A stretch of 64,000 nucleotides of DNA from Nocardia sp. BMG111209. GTDB taxonomy: Bacteria; Actinomycetota; Actinomycetes; Mycobacteriales; Mycobacteriaceae. This document shows, piece after piece, positions 47,446 to 56,021 of the stretch (positions are counted from its first letter, which is position 1; each line of letters opens with the position of its first letter). The stretch spans positions 3,968,001 through 4,032,000 of the forward strand of contig NZ_KB907307.1 of the NCBI RefSeq assembly GCF_000381925.1. The letters are read 5' to 3'. The notes beneath the pieces were generated by a model. The model did no database searches, had not been told where the DNA came from, and was given only the letters and a program-made list of their open reading frames with translations. The position numbers were made by a program, and so were the translations under genes.

Positions 47446-49248
47446 TCAGGTCAGCTTCACCCGGGACGCGGCGAACCGCACCAGGGCGGGGGCCAGGCGG
47501 TTGACGTGGTACTGGAGATGCGCCTCCGGGGTCACGGGGACGACCGCCCGGTCGTTCGCCACCGCCCGCACGATCTGCTCGGCGACCTTCTCCGGGCCGT
47601 AGCCGCGACGGCGGTACAGGGCGTCGTAGTGGGCCTGGCGGTCGGCCTCATCGGTCGCGGACAGGCCCGAGAATCGGGTGGTGGCAACGATATTCGTGTG
47701 CACGATACCCGGGCACACGGTGTGCACCGAGATCCCGCGGCCGGCCAGTTCCGCGCGCAGGCAGTCGGAGAACATGAACACCGCCGACTTGCTCGTCGAG
47801 TACGCACTGAAACCGCGCTGCGGGGTGTAGGCGGCCATGCTGGACAGATTCACGATGTGGCCGCCGAGGCCACGCTCGGCCATCGCCGCGCCGAAGGTGC
47901 GGCAGCCGTGCACCACACCGCCCAGGTTGATGCGCAGCACCCGGTCGAAGTCGGCCGAGGTGGTGTCGAAGAAGTCGCCCGCCTGCCCGACGCCGGCGTT
48001 GTTGATCAGGATGTCCGGCACGCCGTGAGTGGCGGTCACGGTGGCGCAGTGCGCCGCGACGGCCGCCTCGTCGGCCACGTCCACGGCGTAGGGGTGGGCG
48101 ACGCCGCCCGCCGCGGCCACCAGGGCGGCGGTGTCCTTCGCCGCGTCGGGATCGATATCGGACAGGACGATCTCGGCGCCGAGCCGGGCGAACGCGAGGG
48201 CCGTCTCGCGGCCGATCCCGCTGCCGCCGCCGGTGATCACCACCAGGTGATCGTCGAACGGCCGTCCCGGGCGGCCCACCTCGGCACGGCGCAGGGTCCG
48301 CGGCGCGGCGCCGCCGGCCAGGGATTCCACGAGTTCCGTGGTGGCCGTGGCGAGCAGCTCCGGATGGGAGAACGGCAGCCAGTGCCCGCCGCCCACCTCG
48401 CGGCGCCACAGCTGGGCGGTCCACCGGGGCGTGTCCTCGTATCCGGCGGGGCGCACCGCGACATCCCGGCGCGCGATGATCAGCTGTACCGGCACCTCGG
48501 TGTGGCGGCGGCGCGGCACGAACGCGCGGCGGAAGATGTTCGCCCGATAGATCCGCATACCGTCGAAGAAGTCCTGGCGGAACAGCGGCCCGAGGGTCAC
48601 GTTCGCCGGTGAGGTCTCGTTCATCATGGCGACGAACTGCCGCCACACCCGCTCGGTCGCCACCGGCCGCAGCACCACGCGCGGCAGTCCGGGCGTCATG
48701 AACAGCAGCGTGTAGGCCGAGGACACCATCTGGGTGAACGGCGCCCACACCGCGCCGCGGAAGAGTTTGCGCCACGCCCAGCGCGAGAGGTGATCGAGGT
48801 TCGGTCCGGATACCGAGGTGAACGACGCGATCCGGCCGGCCGCCTCGGGCAGGCACACCGCCGTCCACATCTGCACCGAACCCCAATCGTGGGCGAGGAC
48901 GTGCACGGGCCGATCCGGACTGACCGCGGCGGCCACCGCGAAGAAGTCCCCGGCGAACCGATCCAGCCGGTAGTCCGCGGTGCGGTCGGTGCGGGTGGAC
49001 CGGCCGTGGCCGCGGGTGTCGTAGGCGACGACGTGAAAACGCCCGGCCAGCAACGGGATCACCCGATCCCACAGGTGGTGGTCGTCGGGCCAGCCGTGGA
49101 CCAGCACCACGGTGTCGGCGGCGGGATCGCCGTATTCGTAGACGGCCAGGTCGAATCCGTCGTGGTGGACGATCCGTTCGGCATCCGGGACGGGGGTCGA
49201 GTCGGTCAACGCCATCTCCTCGGCACTCGAAGTGGTACGCGCGGGCAT
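47446..49248 (-). CDS. ephD: EphD-like fusion: alpha/beta hydrolase plus short-chain dehydrogenase
   Basis: 600 residues from the ATG complementary to 49246-49248. Residues 25-310 are an alpha/beta hydrolase (LVHGWPDDHHLWD, nucleophile Asp in LAHDWGSVQ, late GGGHW) of the epoxide hydrolase type. Residues 330-600 are an SDR (TGGGSGIG, NNAGVGQAG, NLSSMAAYTP, YSTSK catalytic YxxxK). Mycobacterial EphD has this two-domain plan and is tied to mycolic-acid metabolism. The start follows the ferredoxin reductase stop by 1 bp, third in a three-gene operon. An earlier in-frame start at 49,281 would overlap that gene. Confidence 0.88.
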   Translation of the reverse strand: MPARTTSSAEEMALTDSTPVPDAERIVHHDGFDLAVYEYGDPAADTVVLVHGWPDDHHLWDRVIPLLAGRFHVVAYDTRGHGRSTRTDRTADYRLDRFAGDFFAVAAAVSPDRPVHVLAHDWGSVQMWTAVCLPEAAGRIASFTSVSGPNLDHLSRWAWRKLFRGAVWAPFTQMVSSAYTLLFMTPGLPRVVLRPVATERVWRQFVAMMNETSPANVTLGPLFRQDFFDGMRIYRANIFRRAFVPRRRHTEVPVQLIIARRDVAVRPAGYEDTPRWTAQLWRREVGGGHWLPFSHPELLATATTELVESLAGGAAPRTLRRAEVGRPGRPFDDHLVVITGGGSGIGRETALAFARLGAEIVLSDIDPDAAKDTAALVAAAGGVAHPYAVDVADEAAVAAHCATVTATHGVPDILINNAGVGQAGDFFDTTSADFDRVLRINLGGVVHGCRTFGAAMAERGLGGHIVNLSSMAAYTPQRGFSAYSTSKSAVFMFSDCLRAELAGRGISVHTVCPGIVHTNIVATTRFSGLSATDEADRQAHYDALYRRRGYGPEKVAEQIVRAVANDRAVVPVTPEAHLQYHVNRLAPALVRFAASRVKLT

Positions 49249-49249
49249 G

Positions 49250-50338
49250 TCACAGATCCAATTCCAGAAGGTCTCCGGCACAACGGGAGACGCAGGGCAG
49301 CAGGTCGCCGGCGGCGCGCTCGGCGGGGGTCAGCACGGTGTCGCGGTGCTCGGCCGCACCCGCCAGCACCCGGACCCGGCAGGTGCGGCAGAAACCCTGC
49401 CGGCAGGAGTACGGCGTATCCGGCCGCCGGGCAAGCACTTCCGACAGCAGGGTGCGGTCGGCGGGCACGGTGAACTCCTCGCCGGTGCGGGCCAGCCGCA
49501 CCCGGAACGGCCGGCCGTCGAGCACCGGTGGCGCGGAGAATCGTTCGGAATGCAGTTCGGTGCCGGGTCTTTCGCGCACCAGCGCGGCGACGGCCGCGGT
49601 CATCGGCGCCGGTCCGCAGCAGTAGACCGCGACGCCGGGACCGGCGCCGGCCAGCAGGTCGGCGGCGGCGGGCAGGCCGGACTCGTCGTCGGTGCGGACG
49701 GTGACCCGGTCACCGAAGCCGGTCAGCTCGTCCAGGAAGGGCAGGGCGTCGCGGTGCCGCCCGGTGTAGACCAGGGACCAGTCCGCGCCCAGCCGATGCG
49801 CCGCCCGCACCATCGGCAGGATCGGCGTGACCCCGATCCCCCCGGCGATGAAATGCACTCGGGCAGCGGCGGATCCGCGTCCCGGCGGCACGAACGGGAA
49901 GGCATTGCGCGGGCCGCGCACGGTGACCCGCGCGCCGACGGGAAGTTCGTCGTGCACCTCGATCGAGCCGCCGCCCCCGTCCGGGATGCGCCGGACCGCG
50001 ATCCGATAGACGTGCCGGTCGGCGGGATCCCCGCACAGCGAGTACTGCCGCAACCGTCCGGAAGGCAGTTCCAGATCCAGATGCGCGCCGGGCCGCCACG
50101 GCGGCAACGCGCGGCCGCCGGGTGCGACGAGCAGCAGCCCGACCACGTCGGCGTCGCGGGCCTCCACCCGCCGCTGTGCCACGGTCAGGACGAGCCGGTG
50201 ATCGTCGACCCGGCCGCCGGGAACGCGCCGATGGATCAGCGCCGACCACCGCAGCCGCGTCTCGGCCACCCCGCTGAACACCCGGATCGCGCGATCCGGG
50301 TGGCGGCGGCCGAACAGGTCGGCGGGAACGGACGTCAC
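49250..50338 (-). CDS. Ferredoxin/flavodoxin-type oxidoreductase with C-terminal 2Fe-2S domain
   Basis: 362 residues from GTG (complement of 50336-50338), overlapping the previous stop in GTGA. An FAD domain (RQYSLCGDP) and an NAD(P) domain (HFIAGGIGVTPILPMV, CCGPAPMTAAV) precede a plant-type ferredoxin domain with CRQGFCRTC and a distal Cys in LLPCVSRC. This order is that of phthalate-dioxygenase-reductase-like proteins that pass electrons to oxygenases. The partner here may be the upstream metal-dependent protein. Confidence 0.92.
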   Translation of the reverse strand: MTSVPADLFGRRHPDRAIRVFSGVAETRLRWSALIHRRVPGGRVDDHRLVLTVAQRRVEARDADVVGLLLVAPGGRALPPWRPGAHLDLELPSGRLRQYSLCGDPADRHVYRIAVRRIPDGGGGSIEVHDELPVGARVTVRGPRNAFPFVPPGRGSAAARVHFIAGGIGVTPILPMVRAAHRLGADWSLVYTGRHRDALPFLDELTGFGDRVTVRTDDESGLPAAADLLAGAGPGVAVYCCGPAPMTAAVAALVRERPGTELHSERFSAPPVLDGRPFRVRLARTGEEFTVPADRTLLSEVLARRPDTPYSCRQGFCRTCRVRVLAGAAEHRDTVLTPAERAAGDLLPCVSRCAGDLLELDL

Positions 50339-51240
50339 GAGGCCATCGCCTGGGCCGCAGGGGATTTCGCCAGATAGGCGACCGCCTGTGCGGTGGAGCC
50401 GACGCCGGCCGGGGTGTAGCCGGGCCGGAAGGTGGACAGCGCGCTGCGCAGCAGCGCGGGCACCCCGGGCAGCGCACCGCGCCACATCGCGCCGCAGACC
50501 TCCGCCAGCAGCCGCGGGTAACTCCGATCCGGCAGCGAGGGGTCCTGTCGCACAAGGTATCTCGCGCCGCGGAAGACCAGCGCCAGGAAAATCGGGAAGG
50601 TGATCAGCATCAGCGCGCCGCGGCGCAGATAGCCGATCTCGAAATAGCAGGCGACATCGTGGGCGACGAACCGGTGCTCGACCTCCTCGGCGCCGTGCCA
50701 CCGGAACAGGTCCAGCACTCGCGGATCCGCGTCGAAACGCTCCAGCTCGGCGTTGAGCACCCAGTCCCCGAGGAAGGCGAAGAAATGTTCCAGGGTGGCG
50801 ATGAATCCGAGCCGCTCGACCAGGATCTGGTACTCCGCCCGGGGATTGCGGCCCGGACGCGGGCCGAGGGTGGTGCGGAACAGGTATTCCATCTGCCGCA
50901 CATAGGGTTCCACGTCGACACCGTGCGCCGCGAACACCTCCTCGAGCACCCCGTGGTGGGTCTGCGCGTGCATCGCCTCCTGGCCGACGAAGCCGAGCAT
51001 CTGCTCGCGCAACCGCTCGTCGCGAACCAGCGGCAGCGCCTCGGCGAAGGCCTGGCAGAACATCCGTTCCCCCTCGGGGAGCAACAGATTCAGCGCGTTG
51101 ACGACGTGCGAGGCGATCGGTTCGGCCGGCATCCAGCGCAGCGGCGTATCCGTCCAGTCGAACCGCACGTTCCGCGCCTGCAGCGCCACCTCCCCCGGAT
51201 CGCCGATCGCGGGAAGTGCCCGAAGGGGAAGTAACTTCAT
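50335..51240 (-). CDS. Predicted metal-dependent hydrolase (PF10118 family)
   Basis: 301 residues from the ATG complementary to 51238-51240. A ferritin-like helical protein with repeated acidic/His metal ligands: FVGQEAMHAQTHH, RLGFIATLEHFFAFLGDW and WHGAEEVEHRFVAHDVA fit a di-iron-type site. Despite the family name, the companion ferredoxin reductase suggests an oxygenase-like role. First gene of the operon leading to ephD. Confidence 0.85.
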   Translation of the reverse strand: MKLLPLRALPAIGDPGEVALQARNVRFDWTDTPLRWMPAEPIASHVVNALNLLLPEGERMFCQAFAEALPLVRDERLREQMLGFVGQEAMHAQTHHGVLEEVFAAHGVDVEPYVRQMEYLFRTTLGPRPGRNPRAEYQILVERLGFIATLEHFFAFLGDWVLNAELERFDADPRVLDLFRWHGAEEVEHRFVAHDVACYFEIGYLRRGALMLITFPIFLALVFRGARYLVRQDPSLPDRSYPRLLAEVCGAMWRGALPGVPALLRSALSTFRPGYTPAGVGSTAQAVAYLAKSPAAQAMAS

Positions 51241-51344
51241 CGGTACTCCAGGTGCTCGTTTCCGGCGAGGATCGCCGTTGCTACACGAGCGTAGCAATAA
51301 TGCCCCGCTATATGGAACCCGGAGTTACAGCTAGAGTCGGCCGG

Positions 51345-51794
51345 TCAGCGCTTGGTCAACGGGCGGACCAACTGCTGCCCCTCGGCATCGACGGTGGTCG
51401 CCTGGGTGAACACATTGCCCGGCTGGATCAGCCCGGAGAGCACCACGTGCACCGGTTTGGTGACCATGTTGCCGGCGGCGCAGTTCGGATCGCAGAGGTT
51501 GTCGCGCTCGGTGCCGTCGCCCTCGGCGCCCTCGGGACCCCAGGAGCTCCAGGTGATCTGCTCAACCACCGCGCCGAGGTCGGCGCAGGCGAGGATGAGT
51601 TTGTCCGGCCGGGTCACCGCCTGGTTGAACGGGCAGTCGATGACCTGCGGCACGCCGGCGGTGTGCGCGGTCAGCGTGGCGCCGTTCGATTCGGAGCCGC
51701 AGCCGCCGGTGAGGATCATCGCCGCGGCCGCCAGCAACGCCATCGCACCCAGGCGCCGGTATTCGCGAACAGTGGTAATTCCGGTCGTCCGCAC
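51345..51794 (-). CDS. DUF3558-like lipoprotein
   Basis: 149 residues from GTG (complement of 51792-51794), with AAGGGG upstream. A basic N-terminus and hydrophobic stretch end in the lipobox LTGGC, so it should be lipid-anchored outside the membrane. Four more cysteines (VIDCPFN, LACAD, NLCDPNCAAG) probably form disulphides. Small lipoproteins like this are frequent in mycobacteria-related genera; function unknown. Confidence 0.8.
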   Translation of the reverse strand: MRTTGITTVREYRRLGAMALLAAAAMILTGGCGSESNGATLTAHTAGVPQVIDCPFNQAVTRPDKLILACADLGAVVEQITWSSWGPEGAEGDGTERDNLCDPNCAAGNMVTKPVHVVLSGLIQPGNVFTQATTVDAEGQQLVRPLTKR

Positions 51795-52017
51795 CCCATA
51801 CCCCTTCGTCGAGCCCGTCCGATCACTGCCGTCACGTCAGGCTACTCCCCCGCCTCGGAGGCTCCGCAAATTTATCGCAATCGAAATTGCCGACCCGGCG
51901 GGCGTGGTCTTGCGGGAAGACTAGCGCACCCGGCGGCTGCCGACCCGGCGGTCGGAATTCGCTGTCGGAACTCCGGCCGATGCCGTCACCGCCGGTGACA
52001 TCGCACCGCCGGTCCGA

Positions 52018-52371
52018 TCACGATGCGCCGGGGTCCGCGCCCGCGGCGTCGGCGATCCAGCGCTGCGACCAGCTCCACAGCGGTTCCAGCGCTCGGCCGA
52101 GTTCCGTTCCGGGCCGGGCCAGTTCGTACGACTTGTCCGGCCGCTTCACCACCAGCCCGGCGTTCTGCAGCGCCTGCAACCGCACCGACAACATGCTCGA
52201 CGAGCAGTTGCCCATCCGGCGGCGCAGCTCCAGGAAACCGAGCGGGCCCGGCTCCAGCTCCCAGATCACCCGCAGCATCCAGCGTTGGCCCAGCAATTCC
52301 ATGGCGGCCTGCGCGGACACGGCGGCGGGATCCGCCCGGCGCGGTATGGCCGGCTGTCTTGCACTTCTCAT
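52018..52371 (-). CDS. HxlR-family transcriptional regulator
   Basis: 117 residues with a winged helix: AMELLGQRWMLRVIWELEPGPLGFLELRRRMGNCSSSMLSVRLQALQNAGLV. The cysteine before the recognition helix could allow redox or electrophile sensing, as in some family members. Divergent from an SDR gene 54 bp away, which it probably regulates. Confidence 0.9.
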   Translation of the reverse strand: MRSARQPAIPRRADPAAVSAQAAMELLGQRWMLRVIWELEPGPLGFLELRRRMGNCSSSMLSVRLQALQNAGLVVKRPDKSYELARPGTELGRALEPLWSWSQRWIADAAGADPGAS

Positions 52372-52425
52372 TCCGAACCACGATAGTGATTCTGAAATAG
52401 AAGCGATGACGGAGGGAGTGCGACC

Positions 52426-53163
52426 ATGACCCCGAGGCGAGTGGTTCTGGTGACGGGTGCGTCCCGCGGCATCGGCGCGGAGACCGCCCGGATCCTCGCG
52501 GCCCGCGGCGACCACGTGGTGCTCAACTATCGCGAGAAGCGCTCGCGCGCAGAGAAACTCGCCGCCGAGTTCACCGCGGCCGGCGGCAGCGCATCGATCG
52601 CGGGGGCGGATCTCACCGATGCCGCCGCGGCCGCGGAACTCGTCGACGGTGTGGTCCGGCAGCTGGGCCGCCTGGATGTGCTGGTGCTCAACGCATCCGG
52701 CGGTCTCGAACTCGGCGCGCCGGACGACTATCCGATGACCGTGAACCGGGACGCGCAGTCGCGCCTGGTCCGGCTGGCGCTGCCGCACCTGCCGGTCGGT
52801 GGCCGGATCGTGTTCGTCACCAGCCATCAGGCGCATTTCCACGGCCGCAAGCCGGTGCCCGACGCCTACCTGCCGATCGCCGCGAGCAAGCGCGCCGGTG
52901 AGGACGCGCTGCGCGCGATGATACCCGAATTCGGCTCGCGCGGAATCGGTTTCACCGTGGTGTCCGGCGACATGATCGACGGCACGATCATCGTCCGGCT
53001 GTTGCAGCGCCGCGATCCGGACGCCGTCAGCGCCCGCACCGAACACGGCCCGCTGCCCACCGTGACGGAGTTCGCGGCCGCCGTCGCGGACGCGACCATC
53101 GCCGATGCCGGACCCGGACACACCGTCTACGTCGGCGGCGCGGACTATCTCGCCAGCCACTGA
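52426..53163 (+). CDS. SDR-family oxidoreductase
   Basis: 245 residues with TGASRGIG near residue 10, a LNASGG variant of NNAG, serine in VTSHQAHF, and a catalytic YLPIAASK region in which Tyr and Lys are seven residues apart, unlike the standard YxxxK. The spacing makes the active site atypical. The HxlR gene sits divergently next to it; the amidohydrolase gene converges from the other side with an 8-bp gap. Confidence 0.85.
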   Translation: MTPRRVVLVTGASRGIGAETARILAARGDHVVLNYREKRSRAEKLAAEFTAAGGSASIAGADLTDAAAAAELVDGVVRQLGRLDVLVLNASGGLELGAPDDYPMTVNRDAQSRLVRLALPHLPVGGRIVFVTSHQAHFHGRKPVPDAYLPIAASKRAGEDALRAMIPEFGSRGIGFTVVSGDMIDGTIIVRLLQRRDPDAVSARTEHGPLPTVTEFAAAVADATIADAGPGHTVYVGGADYLASH

Positions 53164-53171
53164 ATCGGCGT

Positions 53172-54515
53172 CTACCGGGATTCGTTGCGCAGCAATCTGT
53201 CCCGTGCGGCGACGCCGAGCCGGGCCATCGTTTCCTGGTTCGCGGTGCGCAATTCGCCGTCGGCCACCACCGTGCGGCCGCCGACCAGCAGGCGCGCCAG
53301 CGGCGGGGTCGGCCCGAAGACCAAGGCGCACAACGGGTCCGCCACGGCATCGCGGAAACCGTCCACCCGCCAGATCGCGATGTCGGCCAGTTTGCCGGGC
53401 TCCAGGCTGCCGATCTCGGCCTCGCGGCCCAGGTTTCGCGCGCCGCCGAGGGTGCCCAGTTCCAGGGCCTGCCGGGCGGTGAGCGCGGCGGGACCGTGCA
53501 GGGCGCGCTGGAACAGCAGGGCCTGGCGCATCTCACCGGCCAAGGAGGTCAGTTCGCTGGAGGCGGCGCCGTCGACGCCGAGCCCGACCGGCACGCCCGC
53601 GGCCAGCATATCCACCACCCGCGCGATCCCCGCGCCCAGGCGGCCGTTGGAGCTCGGGCAGTGCGCGACCCCGGTGCCGGCCTCGGCGAAGCGGCGAATG
53701 TCCTTGTCGTGCAGGTGGATCGCGTGGGCGAACCAGACATCCGGGCCGAGCCAGCCGAGTTCGTCCAGATAGTCCACCGGGGTGCGGCCGGTCTGCCGCA
53801 GGCACAGGTGCTCCTCGTCGAGGGTCTCGGCGAGATGGGTGTGCAGGCGCAGGCCGCGGGAACGGGCCAGTTCCGCCGCATCCAGCATCAGGCCCTCGCT
53901 CACCGAGAACGGCGAGCACGGTGCGACCGACACCCGCAGCATCGAATCGAACGCCGGATCGTGGAAGCGGTCGATCGCCGCGGCGGTCGCGGCCAGCACG
54001 GTGTCGCGGTCCTCGACCACCTCGTCCGGGGGCAGGCCGCCCTGGGCGGCGCCGCGGTCCATCGATCCCCGGCACGGCTGGAACCGCAGCCCGACCTCAC
54101 GGGCGGCCAGCACCTCCGCCTCGAACAGGTCGCCGCGCCCGGTGGGGAACACGTAATGATGATCGCTGGAGGTGGTGCAGCCGCCGAGGGCCAGCCAGGC
54201 CAGCCCGGCCGCGGCGGCGCCGTGCACGACCTCGGCGTCCATCCCCGCCCAGATCCGGTACGAGCCGGTCAGCCATTCGAACAGGGTGGATTCCTGGAAC
54301 AGGCCCTGGGTGGCCCACTGGTACAGGTGGTGATGGGTGTTCACCAGGCCGGGTGTGACCAGGCAGCCGGTGGCGTCGATCCGCTGCGCCCTGGCCAGCG
54401 GCGGCGCGGCTCCCGGGCCCAGGGCGGTGATCCGGCCGTCCGCCACCACGACATGTCCGGACGCGATCTCCGCACCCACCACCGGCGCGAGATATCCGTT
54501 CTCGATGACCAGCAC
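53172..54515 (-). CDS. Amidohydrolase, 8-oxoguanine deaminase/chlorohydrolase type
   Basis: 447 residues from GTG (complement of 54513-54515), chosen because AAGGAG lies 5 nt upstream. Metal ligands of the superfamily are present: GLVNTHHHLYQWATQG, LHTHLAET, WFAHAIHL and LGVDGAAS. TSSDHHYVFP is typical of the guanine/8-oxoguanine deaminase subgroup. It probably deaminates a purine-like or triazine-like ring. Divergent from a PucR regulator, which often controls purine catabolism, supporting the purine link. Confidence 0.85.
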   Translation of the reverse strand: MLVIENGYLAPVVGAEIASGHVVVADGRITALGPGAAPPLARAQRIDATGCLVTPGLVNTHHHLYQWATQGLFQESTLFEWLTGSYRIWAGMDAEVVHGAAAAGLAWLALGGCTTSSDHHYVFPTGRGDLFEAEVLAAREVGLRFQPCRGSMDRGAAQGGLPPDEVVEDRDTVLAATAAAIDRFHDPAFDSMLRVSVAPCSPFSVSEGLMLDAAELARSRGLRLHTHLAETLDEEHLCLRQTGRTPVDYLDELGWLGPDVWFAHAIHLHDKDIRRFAEAGTGVAHCPSSNGRLGAGIARVVDMLAAGVPVGLGVDGAASSELTSLAGEMRQALLFQRALHGPAALTARQALELGTLGGARNLGREAEIGSLEPGKLADIAIWRVDGFRDAVADPLCALVFGPTPPLARLLVGGRTVVADGELRTANQETMARLGVAARDRLLRNESR

Positions 54516-54706
54516 CGCCACTCCTTCCGGCTCGCGGGACCGCGGTATCCGCACCACGATTGCCCGCCGGGCCAGTACATCGGTATCGGCTCGCCGTCGC
54601 CAGTCACCGATCCGCCCGAAACACGCCCGTTATCCCGTCCGCGACTCGGCGGAATCTCCAACGTCGCCGTCCGGCGGCACGGTCGGCGCAGGTAGCGTGA
54701 GGCGTT

Positions 54707-55927
54707 ATGGCCGTTCCGCACCGCGTTCTGTCCACCTCCGGTACCCGGAGGCTGGCCGAGGCGTGCCGGCCGGAGATCCCGGAGCTGACCAAGCGGCTGC
54801 TGTCCGCGATCTTCACCGACAACCCGGAGTGGACCGACTACACCTCCGTTCCCCGCGCGGCGCTGCGCGACGGCTGCCGTCGATACCTGACCCGGATCCT
54901 GGATCTGCTCGGTGGCGAGACCTCCGATCCGGAACACGACGACGTGGCGGCCTCGATCGGCCGGGAACGCGCCGAACAGGGTGTTCCGCTGGAGGCGATG
55001 CAGCGGACGTTCCGGCTCGGCGGCGGCATCGTGTGGGCGGCGCTGCTGGACAAGGCCGATCTGACCCCGGAGAACCAGGTCGGCCCGCAGGAGATCCGCG
55101 AGGCCGGCACCGCGATGTGGACGGTCATCGACGGGCTGTCCTCGGCGCTGGTCACCTCGTATCGCAAGACCGAGCTGGAACAGGTTCGCCGCGACGAACG
55201 CCGCCGGCACGCGCTCATCGAGGATCTGCTCGCCGGCCGCGCCCACGACGCCACCTTCGCCGCCCGCGCCGCCCGCGAGCTCAATCTGCCGCCGCACGGC
55301 GGTTATCTGGTGGTGGCCGCCCGCTCCGATGCCCGGCCGGTGCGCGCGGGTGCGGAAACGGCGTTGGGGGCGTTGGGAATTCGCTCGGTGTGGCACGACC
55401 GGGTGGACAGTACGATCGCGGTGGTCGCGCTGGAGCAGCGCGACGCCGCGACCGTCGTGGACCAACTGCGGCCGCTGGTCCGCGGCCGAGCCGGGGCCTC
55501 GTCCGCGGTACCGGGCCTGGCGCAGGTGGATTCCGCGCACACCCTGGCCCTGATCGCGCTCGACACCCTGCCCGCCGACGCGACGGGTCTGGTGGCGCTG
55601 GACCAGCGGTACCCGGAGGCACTGCTGGTCCGCTCCCCCGATCTCACCGGACTGCTGGCCGCGCACACCCTCGGGCCGGTGCTGGAACTGCCTGCCCGCG
55701 AACGCGACATGCTGTTGCAGACGCTGTCGGTGTGGCTGGACGAGAACTGCTCCGCGGCGCACGCCGCGCCGCGGCTGCACTGTCACCGCAACACGGTGAT
55801 CAACCGGTTGCAGCGGATCACCGTGCTGCTGGATCGGCCGCTGGAGGACCAGCGATCGATCCTCGAACTCTCACTGGCCCTCACCGCCCTGGAACTGGGC
55901 CTCGCACCGGTCACCTCCGACCGCTGA
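54707..55927 (+). CDS. PucR/CdaR-family transcriptional regulator
   Basis: 406 residues. The N-terminal half is helical (LTKRLLSAIFTDNPEWTDYTSVPRAALRDGCRRYL, RERAEQGVPLEAMQRTFRLGGGIVW). The C-terminal helix-turn-helix (LQTLSVWLDENCSAAHAAPRLHCHRNTVINRLQRITVLLDRPLED) is diagnostic of the PucR family. Divergent from the amidohydrolase gene, its likely target. Confidence 0.9.
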   Translation: MAVPHRVLSTSGTRRLAEACRPEIPELTKRLLSAIFTDNPEWTDYTSVPRAALRDGCRRYLTRILDLLGGETSDPEHDDVAASIGRERAEQGVPLEAMQRTFRLGGGIVWAALLDKADLTPENQVGPQEIREAGTAMWTVIDGLSSALVTSYRKTELEQVRRDERRRHALIEDLLAGRAHDATFAARAARELNLPPHGGYLVVAARSDARPVRAGAETALGALGIRSVWHDRVDSTIAVVALEQRDAATVVDQLRPLVRGRAGASSAVPGLAQVDSAHTLALIALDTLPADATGLVALDQRYPEALLVRSPDLTGLLAAHTLGPVLELPARERDMLLQTLSVWLDENCSAAHAAPRLHCHRNTVINRLQRITVLLDRPLEDQRSILELSLALTALELGLAPVTSDR

Positions 55928-56021
55928 GGGCATACCGAATACGCTGCGGCAGTTGCCCGTCCGGCGATCCGGCCGCCGATCATGCTGCGGCCGTTGTTCA
56001 TCCGGCCAGCGCGGACGCCGA

